The notes under the pieces were generated by a model that saw nothing but the letters and a program-made list of their open reading frames with translations, ran no database searches and was not told where the DNA came from. A program made the translations under genes and the position numbers. A stretch of DNA of 40,715 nucleotides from Erythrobacteraceae bacterium (lineage in GTDB: Bacteria; Pseudomonadota; Alphaproteobacteria; Sphingomonadales; Sphingomonadaceae): positions 1 through 40,715 of the forward strand of contig CANJYE010000027.1 of NCBI GenBank assembly GCA_947479055.1. The letters run 5' to 3'. Within the stretch, counting starts at the first letter, position 1; every line of letters begins with the position of its first letter. Below, one piece after another: positions 23,871-33,207 of the stretch.

Positions 23871-24824
23871 ATGATGACCGCTGGCAATCGCTTGCGCGCA
23901 ATGATGCTGGGGATGACGGCCCTTGTGGCCCTGGGCGGCGCGCACCCGGCGGCAGCGCAGGATGCCGAAGCGCGGCTGCGCAAGGTCGAAGCCGAAGTCA
24001 ACGCGCTCCAGCGCAAGGTCTTCCCGGGTGGCGACGGGCGCTTCTTCCCGACCGATGCGGGCGCGGCCAGCGGCACCAGCGCCCCCCCGGCCACCACGGC
24101 CGTCACCGATATCCTGTCGCGGCTGGAAGCAGTCGAAGGGCAACTGGCCCGGCTTACCGGGCAAGTCGAACAGAACACCAATGCGCTGGCGCTGTTGACT
24201 GGCCGGGTCACCGCGCTCGAACCCAAGCCGGTGGTGACCGTGCCAGAAAGCGTGGCGCCTGCCTCCATTGCGGTTCCGGCATCAACGGTTTCGGCCCCGG
24301 TGACACCTGCTGTCGTCCCGGCTTCCAGCGTCGCGACGCCAAAACCCGCTCCGGCACCGGCTGCAGCGGCGCCTGCCGGGCCAAGCGCCAGGCGGCTGGC
24401 AGCGGTGCAGGCGATCACCAAGCCTGCCACCGACGATCCGGGCGAGGATGACTACACCTATGGCTTCCGCCTGTGGGAAGCTAAGTTCTATCCCGAGGCG
24501 CAGCAGCAGCTCCGGCTGTTCATCGACAAATATCCGAAGCACGCCCGGATCAGCCATGCCCGCAACCTGCTGGGCCGTGCCTATCTGGAAGATGGCAAGT
24601 CGGCCGAAGCCGCGCCGTGGTTCCTCAAGAACTACCAGTCGGACAAGCAGGGTGCCCGCGCGGGTGACAGCCTGCTCTATCTGGCCGAATCGATGATCAC
24701 CAACGGCGACACTCGCCGCGCCTGCATCGCGCTCGCTGAATTCGGCGAAACTTACCCCGCCCTCGCCACTGGTCGGCTGAAGGACCAGTACGAGGGCGAC
24801 CGGCACAAGGTGACCTGCAATTGA
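23871..24824 (+). CDS. cpoB: Tol-Pal-associated periplasmic protein CpoB/YbgF
   Basis: A 317-residue exported protein. A signal peptide (residues about 1-29, ending HPAAAQ) is followed by coiled-coil stretches (about 30-45 and 75-110). A Pro/Ala/Val-rich linker comes next. The C-terminal TPR domain covers about 190-310 (YTYGFRLWEAKFYPEAQQQLRLFIDKYPKH, then ARNLLGRAYLEDGK). CpoB coordinates Tol-Pal with wall synthesis at division. Two adjacent ATGs (23871, 23874) can serve as start. The tol-pal genes are not in the window. The tilS frame begins at its 3' end. Confidence 0.85.
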   Translation: MMTAGNRLRAMMLGMTALVALGGAHPAAAQDAEARLRKVEAEVNALQRKVFPGGDGRFFPTDAGAASGTSAPPATTAVTDILSRLEAVEGQLARLTGQVEQNTNALALLTGRVTALEPKPVVTVPESVAPASIAVPASTVSAPVTPAVVPASSVATPKPAPAPAAAAPAGPSARRLAAVQAITKPATDDPGEDDYTYGFRLWEAKFYPEAQQQLRLFIDKYPKHARISHARNLLGRAYLEDGKSAEAAPWFLKNYQSDKQGARAGDSLLYLAESMITNGDTRRACIALAEFGETYPALATGRLKDQYEGDRHKVTCN

Positions 24825-25761
24825 TAGCCCTTCTGCCCCGCTAGCCGCCCGTTTTGCGGGCGATCTCGCTCGGCTGTGGCCGGAAGGCGGACAGCTGGGC
24901 TTGGCCGTATCGGGCGGGCCGGACAGCCTTGCGCTGCTGCTGCTGGCGCATGCTGCCATCCCCCGCAACTTCGCGGTGGCGACAGTCGATCATGGCATGC
25001 GCGCCGAAAGTGGGGCAGAGGCGGCGATGGTGGCAAGGATCTGCGCGGAACGGGGCATTGTCCACCAGACTCTGCCCGTGACCATTGCACCAGGCAATAT
25101 CCAGGATGCGGCGCGCAGCGCTCGCTACAATGCGCTGGCCGAATGGGCTGTGCGCAATGGCATCGGCGCGATTGCCACCGCCCATCATGCCGACGACCAG
25201 GCCGAGACGCTGGTGATGCGGCTCAACCGGGCGAGCGGGCTGGCCGGGTTGGCCGGAGTACGCGCAAGAGCGCTTGTGCCGGGGGGATCGTCGCTGCCGC
25301 TGCTGCGTCCGTTGCTCGGCTGTCGGCGGAGCGAGTTGGGCGCGGTGGTCGCAGCCGCCGGGCTCGATCCGGCGCTGGATTCCTCCAACCACGACCCGCG
25401 CTTCGACCGGGTCCGGGTGCGGCAGCAGCTGGCCGGGTGCGACTGGCTGGACGTGCCCGCGCTGGCGCACAGCGCAAGCCATCTCGCCGATGCCGCTGCC
25501 GCGCTGGACTGGGCGGTGGAGCGGGAATGGACCGAAGCCGTGACGATCGGCGATGATGCCATCATTTACCGCCCGCAGGCCCCGCGTGCGATCGGCCTTC
25601 GCGTGCTGGCGCGGGCAATCGCTTTGCTGGGCGGAAATCCGCGCGGCGGTGAAGTCGCACGGCTGCTTGACCGGGCAGGCGGTTCGCTCGGTGGGGTGGT
25701 GGCGCGGCTCGATGCGGGGGAATGGGTATTACGCCGGGAGCCGCGACGGCGCGGAGCCTAG
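24820..25761 (+). CDS. tilS: tRNA(Ile)-lysidine synthase, probable ATT start
   Basis: A 313-residue TilS, which converts C34 of tRNA-Ile(CAU) to lysidine using ATP. The ATP-pyrophosphatase loop SGGPDS is at about residues 31-36, followed by ATVDHGMRAESG, the TAHHADDQAETLVMRL segment and RPLLGCRRSEL. The conserved N-terminal helix (AARFAGDLARLWPEGG) precedes the loop, but no in-frame ATG, GTG or TTG lies before it after the in-frame TGA at 24811. ATT at 24820, with AAGG nine bases upstream and overlapping the cpoB stop, is the best start. The TTG at 24901 would delete the helix. Otherwise a sequencing error should be considered. The stop codon lies in a palindromic repeat. Confidence 0.88.
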   Translation: MDSPSAPLAARFAGDLARLWPEGGQLGLAVSGGPDSLALLLLAHAAIPRNFAVATVDHGMRAESGAEAAMVARICAERGIVHQTLPVTIAPGNIQDAARSARYNALAEWAVRNGIGAIATAHHADDQAETLVMRLNRASGLAGLAGVRARALVPGGSSLPLLRPLLGCRRSELGAVVAAAGLDPALDSSNHDPRFDRVRVRQQLAGCDWLDVPALAHSASHLADAAAALDWAVEREWTEAVTIGDDAIIYRPQAPRAIGLRVLARAIALLGGNPRGGEVARLLDRAGGSLGGVVARLDAGEWVLRREPRRRGA

Positions 25762-25811
25762 AGCACTTTCCAGCCAATCACGGCGACCCGGATTGGTCGA
25801 AAAGTGCTCTA
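25759..25811. repeat. Palindromic repeat between tilS and the L,D-transpeptidase gene
   Basis: A 53 bp imperfect palindrome with perfect 11 bp outer arms, TAGAGCACTTT and AAAGTGCTCTA. Inner arms CCAATC / GATTGG follow after a mismatched 4-base step, around an 11-base loop. It fills the space between two convergent genes. The first three bases are the tilS stop codon, and the transpeptidase stop begins three bases after its right end. It may act as a bidirectional transcription stop. Its sequence is unrelated to the CTAG-ended repeats at 10.7 kb. Confidence 0.75.
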
Positions 25812-25813
25812 AT

Positions 25814-26479
25814 TCAGCCCGCGATCAGGCTGTCGCCCATGCCCACCATCTTGCCTCTGGTGATGATCACTTTGTCGCCGACACTGGTGATGGCGAACAG
25901 CTTGGCGGCGAAATCGTCTGGCGTGCCGATGCAGCCATGGCTGGCATAGCCGTTCTCTACCGGCGCGCCATGGATGCTGACCCCGTCGTTGGTCAGCCGC
26001 AGGGTATAGGGCATAGGCGCATCGTAGAGGCTGGAAATGTTATGCTTCTTCTTCAGCAGGATCGGGAAGGTACCAAGCGGTGTGGGATGTTCGTCGGTGC
26101 CGAGCAGCACGGCGGTGGCGCCGATCTCGTAGCCGCCCCGGAACACCGAAAGAACCCGCGCCTCAAGGTCCACCGTGATGACCAGCGGGCCACCGGGCGC
26201 GCCTGCTTCGTCCCAGTGCCATTCGCCATATTTGATTGGCCCGTCGATCGGCAGGATGTGCTTGATGATGAAGGGATCGTCCTTCCTGGGCGAGGAAACT
26301 TGTGGCCCGGCAGGTTGGGCGAGGGCCTGTTCCTCCCCGGGCAATGGCGCTTCGGCGGCGGAAAAGGTCTGCGCGCTGGCTGGTTCATCGGCGACGAAAT
26401 AGCCGGCCAGCGTCACCGCGCCGAACATCAGCATTACTGCCGCTGTCGCTCCGCCAATCCATTTCAGCACGATTTCCAT
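25814..26479 (-). CDS. L,D-transpeptidase (YkuD domain)
   Basis: A 221-residue cell-wall enzyme. An N-terminal membrane anchor or signal (about residues 7-28) is followed by a Pro/Ala-rich spacer. The YkuD catalytic domain then carries the motif HGAPVENGYASHGCIG, in which the histidine and the cysteine of SHGC are the catalytic residues. Such enzymes make 3-3 peptidoglycan cross-links or attach proteins to the wall. ATG 26479 is chosen because the signal sequence begins there; the frame is open upstream. It is convergent with tilS and divergent from corA. Confidence 0.87.
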   Translation of the reverse strand: MEIVLKWIGGATAAVMLMFGAVTLAGYFVADEPASAQTFSAAEAPLPGEEQALAQPAGPQVSSPRKDDPFIIKHILPIDGPIKYGEWHWDEAGAPGGPLVITVDLEARVLSVFRGGYEIGATAVLLGTDEHPTPLGTFPILLKKKHNISSLYDAPMPYTLRLTNDGVSIHGAPVENGYASHGCIGTPDDFAAKLFAITSVGDKVIITRGKMVGMGDSLIAG

Positions 26480-26624
26480 GGCTGCATCATGCGGCAAAGC
26501 GCGCGCGCATGCCAGTGGCGGTTTAGCTCCGTTCCAGCGCGAGACGGCGCGCGGCCAAAGATTAACGCGGCAGGCCGGACCATTCCCCGATTGCCAAGCC
26601 GGGCGGGCTTTGCCAATCAGGGCC

Positions 26625-27599
26625 ATGCCGATCATTGCCGCGCGCCGTTATTGCCAGGGTCAGGCCAGCGACCTGCCGCCGGACTGGCTGGCCGAGCCGA
26701 GGGTGATGCTGGTGCCGGGCTGCTTCGACTGGGTCGGGCTGTCCGAGCCGGACGAAGCGTTGATGCGTCAGGTCGCGCGCAGCTACGGCCTGCACCCGCT
26801 GGCGGTGGAGGATGCGCTCACTTCGCGCCAGTCGCCCAAGGTCGAGATTTTCGGGGAACAATTGTTCATCGTCGCCCGGACCGCCGCGCCAGCAGCGGAC
26901 GATTCGATCGATTATGGCCAGACCGCACTGTTCCTGGGTCGGGATTTCCTGGTGACGGTGCGACAGGGCAATCCGCGTGCCCATGTGGTCCTGCGCCAGG
27001 AACTGGAGCAATCGCCTGAGCGGCTGGCCGAAGGGCCGGATTTCGTGGCCCATGCGCTGCTCGATTTCATTGTCGATGGCTACCAGCCGGTGCTGGACGA
27101 GCTCGAACGGCTGGTGCTGGAGCTGGAGGACGAAGCGCTCAATTCCTTCCCCGACCAGCCGACGATCCGGAGAATCTTCACCCTGCGTCGCCAGATCCGG
27201 CGATTCGAACGGGTGGTCGGGCCGATGGAGGAAGTGTGCGAGCGGTTGTCCACCGCCGATCTGCCGGCGGTCGATCCCAACACCCGGATCTGGTTTCGTG
27301 ACGTGTTCGATCATGTCCGCCGCAGCCTCTCCTATCTGCGGGGCCTGCGCGACAATCTCGCCAGTCTGGTCGAGACGGCCAGCCTGATGGAACAGCATCG
27401 CCAGGGCGAGATGACCCGGCAACTGGCAGCCTGGGCGGCGATCCTGGCGGTGCCGACCGCGATCGCCGGAATTTACGGGATGAATTTCGAATTCATGCCC
27501 GAACTGCACTGGCGCTTCGGCTATTTTGGCGTGGTCGGGGCGATTGCGCTGATCTGCACCGGGCTTTGGTGGCGCTTCCGCAAGCTCGGCTGGCTGTAG
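26625..27599 (+). CDS. corA: CorA-family magnesium/divalent-metal transporter
   Basis: A 324-residue inner-membrane channel-type transporter. The long cytoplasmic funnel domain contains HPLAVEDALTSRQSPKVE and the long stalk helix (RRQIRRFERVVGPMEEV). Two membrane helices lie at the C-terminus, the first ending in the signature YGMNFEFMPEL (GMN motif near residue 286). The tail is basic (RFRKLGWL). ATG 26625 gives the usual length; the frame is open further upstream. It is divergent from the L,D-transpeptidase gene. Metal preference (Mg, Co, Ni) cannot be read from sequence. Confidence 0.92.
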   Translation: MPIIAARRYCQGQASDLPPDWLAEPRVMLVPGCFDWVGLSEPDEALMRQVARSYGLHPLAVEDALTSRQSPKVEIFGEQLFIVARTAAPAADDSIDYGQTALFLGRDFLVTVRQGNPRAHVVLRQELEQSPERLAEGPDFVAHALLDFIVDGYQPVLDELERLVLELEDEALNSFPDQPTIRRIFTLRRQIRRFERVVGPMEEVCERLSTADLPAVDPNTRIWFRDVFDHVRRSLSYLRGLRDNLASLVETASLMEQHRQGEMTRQLAAWAAILAVPTAIAGIYGMNFEFMPELHWRFGYFGVVGAIALICTGLWWRFRKLGWL

Positions 27600-27616
27600 G
27601 TCCTCCGCGTCCGGAC

Positions 27617-27647
27617 AAAAAAAGGGGCCGGTCCGAAGACCAGCCCC
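27617..27647 (-). terminator. Rho-independent terminator of rimO
   Basis: Read on the minus strand this is GGGGCTGGTC, a TTCG tetraloop, GACCGGCCCC and seven T's. The stem has one mismatch, and the structure starts about 110 bases after the rimO stop. On the plus strand the hairpin has no T-run, but it could still affect the end of corA, 18 bases away. Confidence 0.85.
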
Positions 27648-27758
27648 CTGGAAGTTTTGGGAGAGGATGCCTGAAAGGCACCCCCTATTTGCGTCGAATC
27701 GAGTTATACTGCAAGTGCGAAAAGAGTCACAAAAGTTGCAAAAAATGCAACCACTTGG

Positions 27759-29144
27759 TCAGCCCCGCGCAACCACGCCGAAAAGGTCGTGCGCGTCGGC
27801 ATCCTCGACCAGCACGTCCACGATATCGCCGGGGGCCAGCGTATAGGGCACATCGCGCAGGAATACGTTGCCGTCGATTTCCGGCGCGTCGGCCTGGCTG
27901 CGGCCGGTGGCGCCGATATCGCCGTCCTCGTCCGGCTCGCCGACCTCGTCGATGATCACCGGCAGCACCCGGCCAATCTTGGCGGAGAGCCTGGCCGCGC
28001 TGATCGCCTCGGTCTTGGCCATGATCCGGGCGTAGCGCTCTTCCTTGACCTCTTCCGGGACTGCGCCCGGCAGGTCATTGGCCGCCGCGCCTTCGACCGG
28101 CTCGAACCGGAAGGCACCGACGCGGTCAAGATGGGCTTCATCCAGCCAGTCGAGCAGGTACTGGAAATCCTCCTCGGTCTCGCCGGGGAAGCCCACTACG
28201 AAACTGGAGCGGATAGCGATGTCGGGACAGATGTCGCGCCAGTTGCGCAGCCGCTCCAGCACCTTTGCCTCGTTGGCGGGGCGCTTCATGGCTTTCAGAA
28301 TCTTAGGGCTGGCGTGCTGGAACGGAATGTCGAGATAGGGGGTGAGCAACCCCTCCGCCATCAATGGAATGACATCGTCGACATGGGGGTAGGGGTAGAC
28401 ATAATGCAGCCGGACCCAAGGAGTCAGCCCTTCGGGGGTGCGCAACTGACCCAGTTCGCGCGCCAGGTCGGTCATATGCGCGCGTACCGGGTGGCCGTGC
28501 CAGTCGCGGATTTCGTGCCGGATATCGACGCCATAGGCTGACGTATCCTGGCTGATCACCAGCAGTTCCCTGGTGCCGGCCGCAACCAGCTTTTCCGCCT
28601 CGCGCAGCACCGCGTCGATCCGACGGCTGGCCAGCTTTCCCCGCAGTTGCGGAATGATGCAGAAGGCGCAGGCGTGGTTACAGCCTTCTGAAATCTTGAG
28701 ATAGCTGTAGTGGCGCGGGGTCAGCTTGATATCGGTCTGCGGCACAAGGTCCACGAACGGGCCCTGTCCCGGCGGTGCGGCCTCATGCACCGCTTCGACC
28801 ACCGCTTCATACTGGTGCGCGCCGGTGACAGCCAGCACGGCAGGGAATTTCGCGCGGATCGCCTCCGCTTCGTTGCCCATGCAGCCGGTGACGATCACCC
28901 GCCCGTTTTCGGCAATCGCTTCCCCGATGGCGGCGAGGCTTTCCTCCTTGGCACTGTCAAGAAAGCCGCAGGTGTTGACCAGCACGACATCGGCCCCGGC
29001 ATAGTCCGGGCTCATGGCATAGCCATCGGCGCGCAGGCGGGTGAGGATCCGTTCGGAATCGACCAGCGCCTTGGGGCAGCCGAGGCTGACCATGCCGATG
29101 CGGCGCTGGGCGGGGATCGCAGTCAGGGGTGATTGAGCACTCAT
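27759..29144 (-). CDS. rimO: Ribosomal protein uS12 methylthiotransferase
   Basis: A 461-residue radical-SAM enzyme that adds a methylthio group to an aspartate of ribosomal protein S12. The N-terminal cluster cysteines are Cys23 (LGCPK), Cys59 (NTCGF) and Cys88 (TGCMG). The radical-SAM cysteines are Cys155, Cys159 and Cys162 in [12 protein letters not shown]-terminal TRAM domain (about 390-461) ends with DAHDLFGVV. The [11 protein letters not shown] and YVYPYPH segments separate RimO from MiaB. The start ATG has AGGGGG upstream. It is divergent from the small membrane protein gene. Confidence 0.95.
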   Translation of the reverse strand: MSAQSPLTAIPAQRRIGMVSLGCPKALVDSERILTRLRADGYAMSPDYAGADVVLVNTCGFLDSAKEESLAAIGEAIAENGRVIVTGCMGNEAEAIRAKFPAVLAVTGAHQYEAVVEAVHEAAPPGQGPFVDLVPQTDIKLTPRHYSYLKISEGCNHACAFCIIPQLRGKLASRRIDAVLREAEKLVAAGTRELLVISQDTSAYGVDIRHEIRDWHGHPVRAHMTDLARELGQLRTPEGLTPWVRLHYVYPYPHVDDVIPLMAEGLLTPYLDIPFQHASPKILKAMKRPANEAKVLERLRNWRDICPDIAIRSSFVVGFPGETEEDFQYLLDWLDEAHLDRVGAFRFEPVEGAAANDLPGAVPEEVKEERYARIMAKTEAISAARLSAKIGRVLPVIIDEVGEPDEDGDIGATGRSQADAPEIDGNVFLRDVPYTLAPGDIVDVLVEDADAHDLFGVVARG

Positions 29145-29224
29145 TGCCCGCGCCCCCTACACTGCAAGGCCAATTAGCGCTACTGCCTGCGCTTCGGGGC
29201 CTTCGAACAGCAAGGAAGACGCAG

Positions 29225-29605
29225 ATGGGACCGGTCAACTGGCTGGCGGTGATTGTGGCGGCAGGCGTTGCCGTGGGGCTGGCCGTGCTGTGTTATGGCT
29301 CGCTGGCGCGCAAGGCGCAGACGCCATTGGCAAAGGTGGCGGGCCTGTTCGGCAACTTTGCGCTGTTTCTGGTCCCGGCCTCATTGCTTGGCCACAATTT
29401 CGCGCGGGTGGGTGCGGAAACGCTGGCGGCCAAGCCCTGGCTCTATTTCATGATGTCGGGCGGGTGGGCACTGGCGATCATCATCCCGCTGCTCACCTTC
29501 ACCTATGCCCGCAGGCGCCTTCCGGCGGGGGTGGCCCTGGCCGATTCGCTGTTTGCGCTGGCCATCGTCCTTGCGATGGGCACGGTGTTCTGGGCGCTGT
29601 CCTGA
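29225..29605 (+). CDS. Small four-helix membrane protein, unknown
   Basis: A 126-residue protein with four hydrophobic helices at about 5-25, 38-55, 70-92 and 102-125, joined by short loops (SLARKAQTP and TYARRRLPAG). I recognise no family. The ATG has AAGGAAG seven bases upstream; longer in-frame versions run into the rimO start and are rejected. Its stop codon directly abuts that of the convergent LysM/M23 gene, with no bases between. Confidence 0.7.
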   Translation: MGPVNWLAVIVAAGVAVGLAVLCYGSLARKAQTPLAKVAGLFGNFALFLVPASLLGHNFARVGAETLAAKPWLYFMMSGGWALAIIIPLLTFTYARRRLPAGVALADSLFALAIVLAMGTVFWALS

Positions 29606-30649
29606 TTATTTCGGCTGCCCAAGCAGATCGACTGGATCGATCGGCTTGTTGGCATGGCGGATTTCGAAATGAACCTCGGTCGTGGTGGCGATGCCGGTTG
29701 AACCGGCGGTGCCGATCACTTCCCCGGATTTGACACTCGCCCCCTTCTTCGTGGTAATCGTGGCCAGATGGCCATAGGCGGTGTGCCAGCGATCATCATG
29801 CTGGATGATCACCAGATTGCCGAAGCGGCTCTTCTCGAATTCGGCATAAATCACGATTCCCCCGGCAGCGGCTTTGACCGGTTCGCCCGCCTCTGCGGCG
29901 ATATCGACTCCATTGTGGCCCTTGCCGGCTTCCAGTGAGTTGAAGCCCTGGTTGATGCTACCGACGATCGGCCAGCGGAAGCGCGCAGCGGGTGGCTCGG
30001 GCACAGGCGGGGCAACCGGGGCGGGGCCACCCTTGTAGGCTGGGGGCTTGTCTTCGGCGCGGGTCAGGGCCGGGATCACCAGCTTCTGTCCGGCTTTCAC
30101 CTTGGCTCCAGGATCGAGCCCGTTGGCCACGGCGATCTTGTCGAAGGCAATGCCGTATTTATAGGCGATGTCGAACCCGGTCTCGCCCGGCTTGACCACA
30201 TGGGTGCGCTGGCGCGGGATCAGCAGCTTTTGCCCGGCACGGACGTCATAGGGCTCGGTCAGGCCGTTCGCTTCGATGATGACGATCCGGGCCACATCGG
30301 CGCGGTAGGCAATTCCGCCCAGCGTCTCGCCTTCTTTCACCACATATTCGCTGACACTGACCGGAATGGCGGAGCCGGAAGCCCTGTCTCGGTCGCCGGT
30401 CCTGTCGTTGTCGCGGGCAGGGGCCTTGCCACTGCCCGGCAGAACCAGCTTCTGCCCGACCCGGACATTGTAGGGTTCCTTCAGCGCGTTGGCCTTGGCG
30501 AGCGCGCTGGCCGAAACGCCGTTGCGGTTGGCGATCCCGCCCAGCGTTTCCCCTTCCTTGACCACATGCTCCTTCTCGGGCGCGGCAAGGGCTGGCGGCA
30601 CGGCCAGAAGCAGCAGCGCGGCCAGCGGATAGACAGCAAGGCGTCTCAT
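29606..30649 (-). CDS. LysM-repeat M23 endopeptidase, NlpD/DipM-like
   Basis: A 347-residue envelope protein. A signal peptide (about 1-22) precedes three LysM peptidoglycan-binding repeats at about 27-71, 101-146 and 149-193. A Pro-rich linker and an M23 metallopeptidase domain (about 223-345) follow. The zinc site looks complete: His245 and Asp249 in HNGVD, His294 in YGHL and His327 in VHFEIR, so it may be catalytic, unlike E. coli NlpD. Such proteins act at cell separation. The start overlaps the surE stop by four bases (ATGA), making it the third gene of serS-surE-M23. Confidence 0.9.
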   Translation of the reverse strand: MRRLAVYPLAALLLLAVPPALAAPEKEHVVKEGETLGGIANRNGVSASALAKANALKEPYNVRVGQKLVLPGSGKAPARDNDRTGDRDRASGSAIPVSVSEYVVKEGETLGGIAYRADVARIVIIEANGLTEPYDVRAGQKLLIPRQRTHVVKPGETGFDIAYKYGIAFDKIAVANGLDPGAKVKAGQKLVIPALTRAEDKPPAYKGGPAPVAPPVPEPPAARFRWPIVGSINQGFNSLEAGKGHNGVDIAAEAGEPVKAAAGGIVIYAEFEKSRFGNLVIIQHDDRWHTAYGHLATITTKKGASVKSGEVIGTAGSTGIATTTEVHFEIRHANKPIDPVDLLGQPK

Positions 30650-31410
30650 TGCGCGTACCTCCCGGACAACGCCCCGAGCGAGGCGTGATGCGTCAGGTCG
30701 AGCTGGAGCGGCGTGACCGCAATAAAGCCGTCCGTCACCGCTTCCAGATCGGTTTCATGGCCCGGCGTATGCTCTATCCCGTTGAGCCCGAACCAGTGGT
30801 AGTCATAACCCCTTGGATCGGTTCCCGTCACTACCGTACCCCGCGCATAATCGTGGAAACCCTGGCGTACGACGCGGATTCCCCTGACGTCTTCGGCGGC
30901 GACAGGCGGAAAATTGATGTTGACCAGCGTCCGGTCGGCAAAATTCATGTCCAGCAATGGCCGCAGCACCTTGACGCCCCAGCCCTCGGCGGCGGCGAAG
31001 GACACCGCGTCACCCTTGCCTTCCCTGGCATAGACCTGGCTCAGCGCGATCGAGCGGACCCCGGCCAGCGCGCCTTCGAATGCGGCGGAAACGGTGCCGG
31101 AATAGGTGATGTCGTCCGCCAGGTTCGCCCCGCGATTGACCCCGGACAGGATCAGGTCTGGCGGGGCGTCCAGGACCTTGCGCAGCGCCATGATCACCGC
31201 GTCGGTAGGCGATCCGCTGACCGAAAAGCGCCGCTCGGCATGCTGTCGCAGCCGCACCGGGCGCGACAGCGACATCGAATGGCCCGCGCCCGATTGCTCG
31301 TCATGCGGCGCGCAGACCCAGACATCGTCGGAAAGCTGCCCGGCGATGGCCTCCAGCACCTTGAGGCCGGGTGCATAGATGCCATCGTCATTGGTCAGCA
31401 GGATGCGCAT
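30646..31410 (-). CDS. surE: 5'/3'-nucleotidase SurE
   Basis: A 254-residue survival protein that removes phosphate from nucleoside monophosphates. Metal ligands of the family are visible: Asp8 and Asp9 in TNDDG, Ser40 in DEQSGAGHS and Asn92 in SGVNRGAN. The TYSGTVSAAFEGAL segment also fits. The ATG shares one base with the serS stop (TAATG), and the gene overlaps the M23 peptidase start, so the three are read as one message. This gene order is common around surE. Confidence 0.95.
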   Translation of the reverse strand: MRILLTNDDGIYAPGLKVLEAIAGQLSDDVWVCAPHDEQSGAGHSMSLSRPVRLRQHAERRFSVSGSPTDAVIMALRKVLDAPPDLILSGVNRGANLADDITYSGTVSAAFEGALAGVRSIALSQVYAREGKGDAVSFAAAEGWGVKVLRPLLDMNFADRTLVNINFPPVAAEDVRGIRVVRQGFHDYARGTVVTGTDPRGYDYHWFGLNGIEHTPGHETDLEAVTDGFIAVTPLQLDLTHHASLGALSGRYAQ

Positions 31411-32843
31411 TACTTAGGTGGCTCCAGCCTTGTGATCCCGCCCATGTAGGGATGCAGCACGGCAGGCAGATCGACCGAGCCATCCTCGTTCTGGTAATTC
31501 TCCAGCACCGCCACCAGCGTGCGCCCGACGGCGAGGCCCGATCCGTTCAATGTGTGGAGGAAGGCGGTGCCCTTGCCTTCGCTGGGCCGGTAGCGCGCGT
31601 TCATCCGCCGCGCCTGAAAATCGCCGCACCAGCTGATGCTGGAAATCTCGCGATAAGCGCCCTGGCCCGGCAGCCACACTTCCAGATCATAGGTCTTCTT
31701 CGCGGTCGCCCCCATGTCGCCGGCGCAGAGCAGGACCTTGCGATAGGGCAGGCCGAGTGCCTCGAGAATGCTTTCGGCCGAGCGGACCATGTGGGTGTGT
31801 TCTTCCTCCCACTGGTCGGGGCGGCAGATGCTGACCAGTTCGACCTTCTCGAACTGGTGCTGGCGGATATAGCCGCGCGTATCCCGCCCCGCCGCGCCCG
31901 CTTCGGAGCGGAAGCAGGGGGTGAGGGCGGTGAGGCGCAGCGGCAGTCCCGCCTCGCTCAGGATTTCCTCGCGCACGGCGTTGGTCAGCGAAACTTCGGC
32001 GGTGGGGATCAACCAGCGCCGCGCGACATCGGTTTCGCGAAAGCCGCTCTTGGTCTGAGAGAAGGCTTCTTGCAGTATGGCGGTAACGTTCTGGTCGGCG
32101 AAGGTGTGACCTTGCGAAAGCAGGTCGTTGACCGAGGCGGTAACCGCGCGCCACGCCTCGTCATCGGACAGGCTGAGCGAGGTCTTGAACAGATCGTCGG
32201 CAAACTTGGGCAATTGCCCCGTGCCGAACACGGCCTCGTCCTTGACGAGCAGCGGGACGGCGCATTCACCATAGAGGTTCACCCCGGTCTGGTGATCGAG
32301 CATGAACTGTCCAAGCGCACGCTGGAGCCGGGCCATCTGGCCACGCAGGAAAGTGAACCGCGCACCGGAAATCTTCGCTCCGGTCTCGAAATCGAGGCCC
32401 AGTGCCGGGCCGATATCGGCGTGCTCGCGCGGGGTGAACGTGAACTCGCGCCTCTCGCCCCAGAGAGCAACCTCGACATTGTCACCCTCGTCCGCGCCAT
32501 CGGGCACATCGTCGTGCGGCAGGTTTGGCAGGCGGGCCAGTGCATCGTCCAGTTCTGTAGTGAGGTGGCGCTCGTCCTCTTCCAGTTGGGGCAGGGTCTG
32601 CTTGAGCTGTGCAACTTCGGCCTTCAGCGCCTCGGCGGTGGTGGCATCGCCCTGACCCATCGCCTTGCCGATCGCTTTGGAAGCATCGTTGCGGCGGCTC
32701 TGCGCCTCCTGCATCCGCGTGGCGGTATCGCGGCGGGAAGCGTCGAGCGCGAGGATTTCGGCTGAAACGGGCTCAACGCCGCGCCTTGCCAGCCCGGCGT
32801 CGAAAGCCTCGGGATTTTCCCGAATGAAGCGAATGTCATGCAT
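31410..32843 (-). CDS. serS: Seryl-tRNA synthetase
   Basis: A 477-residue class II synthetase that charges tRNA-Ser. It has the N-terminal antiparallel coiled-coil tRNA-binding arm (about residues 30-105), motif 2 in [14 protein letters not shown] with the following QHQFEKVEL, and motif 3 in [16 protein letters not shown]. The serine-site segment is [15 protein letters not shown]. The length exceeds the common 425-430 residues, because of inserts before motif 2. It is the first gene of the serS-surE-M23 operon, with no T-box leader recognisable upstream. Confidence 0.95.
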   Translation of the reverse strand: MHDIRFIRENPEAFDAGLARRGVEPVSAEILALDASRRDTATRMQEAQSRRNDASKAIGKAMGQGDATTAEALKAEVAQLKQTLPQLEEDERHLTTELDDALARLPNLPHDDVPDGADEGDNVEVALWGERREFTFTPREHADIGPALGLDFETGAKISGARFTFLRGQMARLQRALGQFMLDHQTGVNLYGECAVPLLVKDEAVFGTGQLPKFADDLFKTSLSLSDDEAWRAVTASVNDLLSQGHTFADQNVTAILQEAFSQTKSGFRETDVARRWLIPTAEVSLTNAVREEILSEAGLPLRLTALTPCFRSEAGAAGRDTRGYIRQHQFEKVELVSICRPDQWEEEHTHMVRSAESILEALGLPYRKVLLCAGDMGATAKKTYDLEVWLPGQGAYREISSISWCGDFQARRMNARYRPSEGKGTAFLHTLNGSGLAVGRTLVAVLENYQNEDGSVDLPAVLHPYMGGITRLEPPK

Positions 32844-32902
32844 GGCTGCGGGCTATGCCGCCTCGATTCGCGCCATGCAAGGTGGCTTGACTGTCCGCGC
32901 GG

Positions 32903-33094
32903 CTATTTCCGGGGGCAGCTGCTGAGCCCGACCAGCGAATAGAGCGGGCAGGTGCCAAACAGCCCTGTCACCAGCGGAACGACCCCGACCCAGCCCCACG
33001 GTGTGTGCGGACCGACGAACACCAGCGCGATGAGGACAACCCCGAGCACGATCCGCGCAATGCGATCCAGCCCGCCAACATTGGTCTTGAACAC
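32903..33094 (-). CDS. DUF2892 (YgaP-like) small membrane protein
   Basis: A 63-residue inner-membrane protein with two hydrophobic segments: DRIARIVLGVVLIALVFVG, and GWVGVVPLVTGLFGTCPLYSL after a PHTPWGW turn. The TCPLYSLVG and SSCP cysteines are typical of DUF2892 proteins, which are often fused to or near rhodaneses. The start is a GTG at 33094, chosen because AGGAG stands seven bases upstream and the family begins FKTNVGG; an ATG at 33118 is possible. It stands alone between serS and the tRNA gene. Confidence 0.82.
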   Translation of the reverse strand: MFKTNVGGLDRIARIVLGVVLIALVFVGPHTPWGWVGVVPLVTGLFGTCPLYSLVGLSSCPRK

Positions 33095-33207
33095 GGCATT
33101 CTCCTTGCTGCAAGCCATGCAGCTACACCATCGCCGGGCGCATGCATTGACCGGGATCAAGGTCTGTCAAGCGAGGAAGGAACGGGCGGCGCGCTTTCAA
33201 GCCGCCA

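Noticed and set aside
27736-27752. Palindrome GTTGCA-AAAAA-TGCAAC before the rimO stop as an operator
   Set aside because: It lies between two gene ends (corA and rimO are convergent) with no start nearby, so a regulatory role is not supported.
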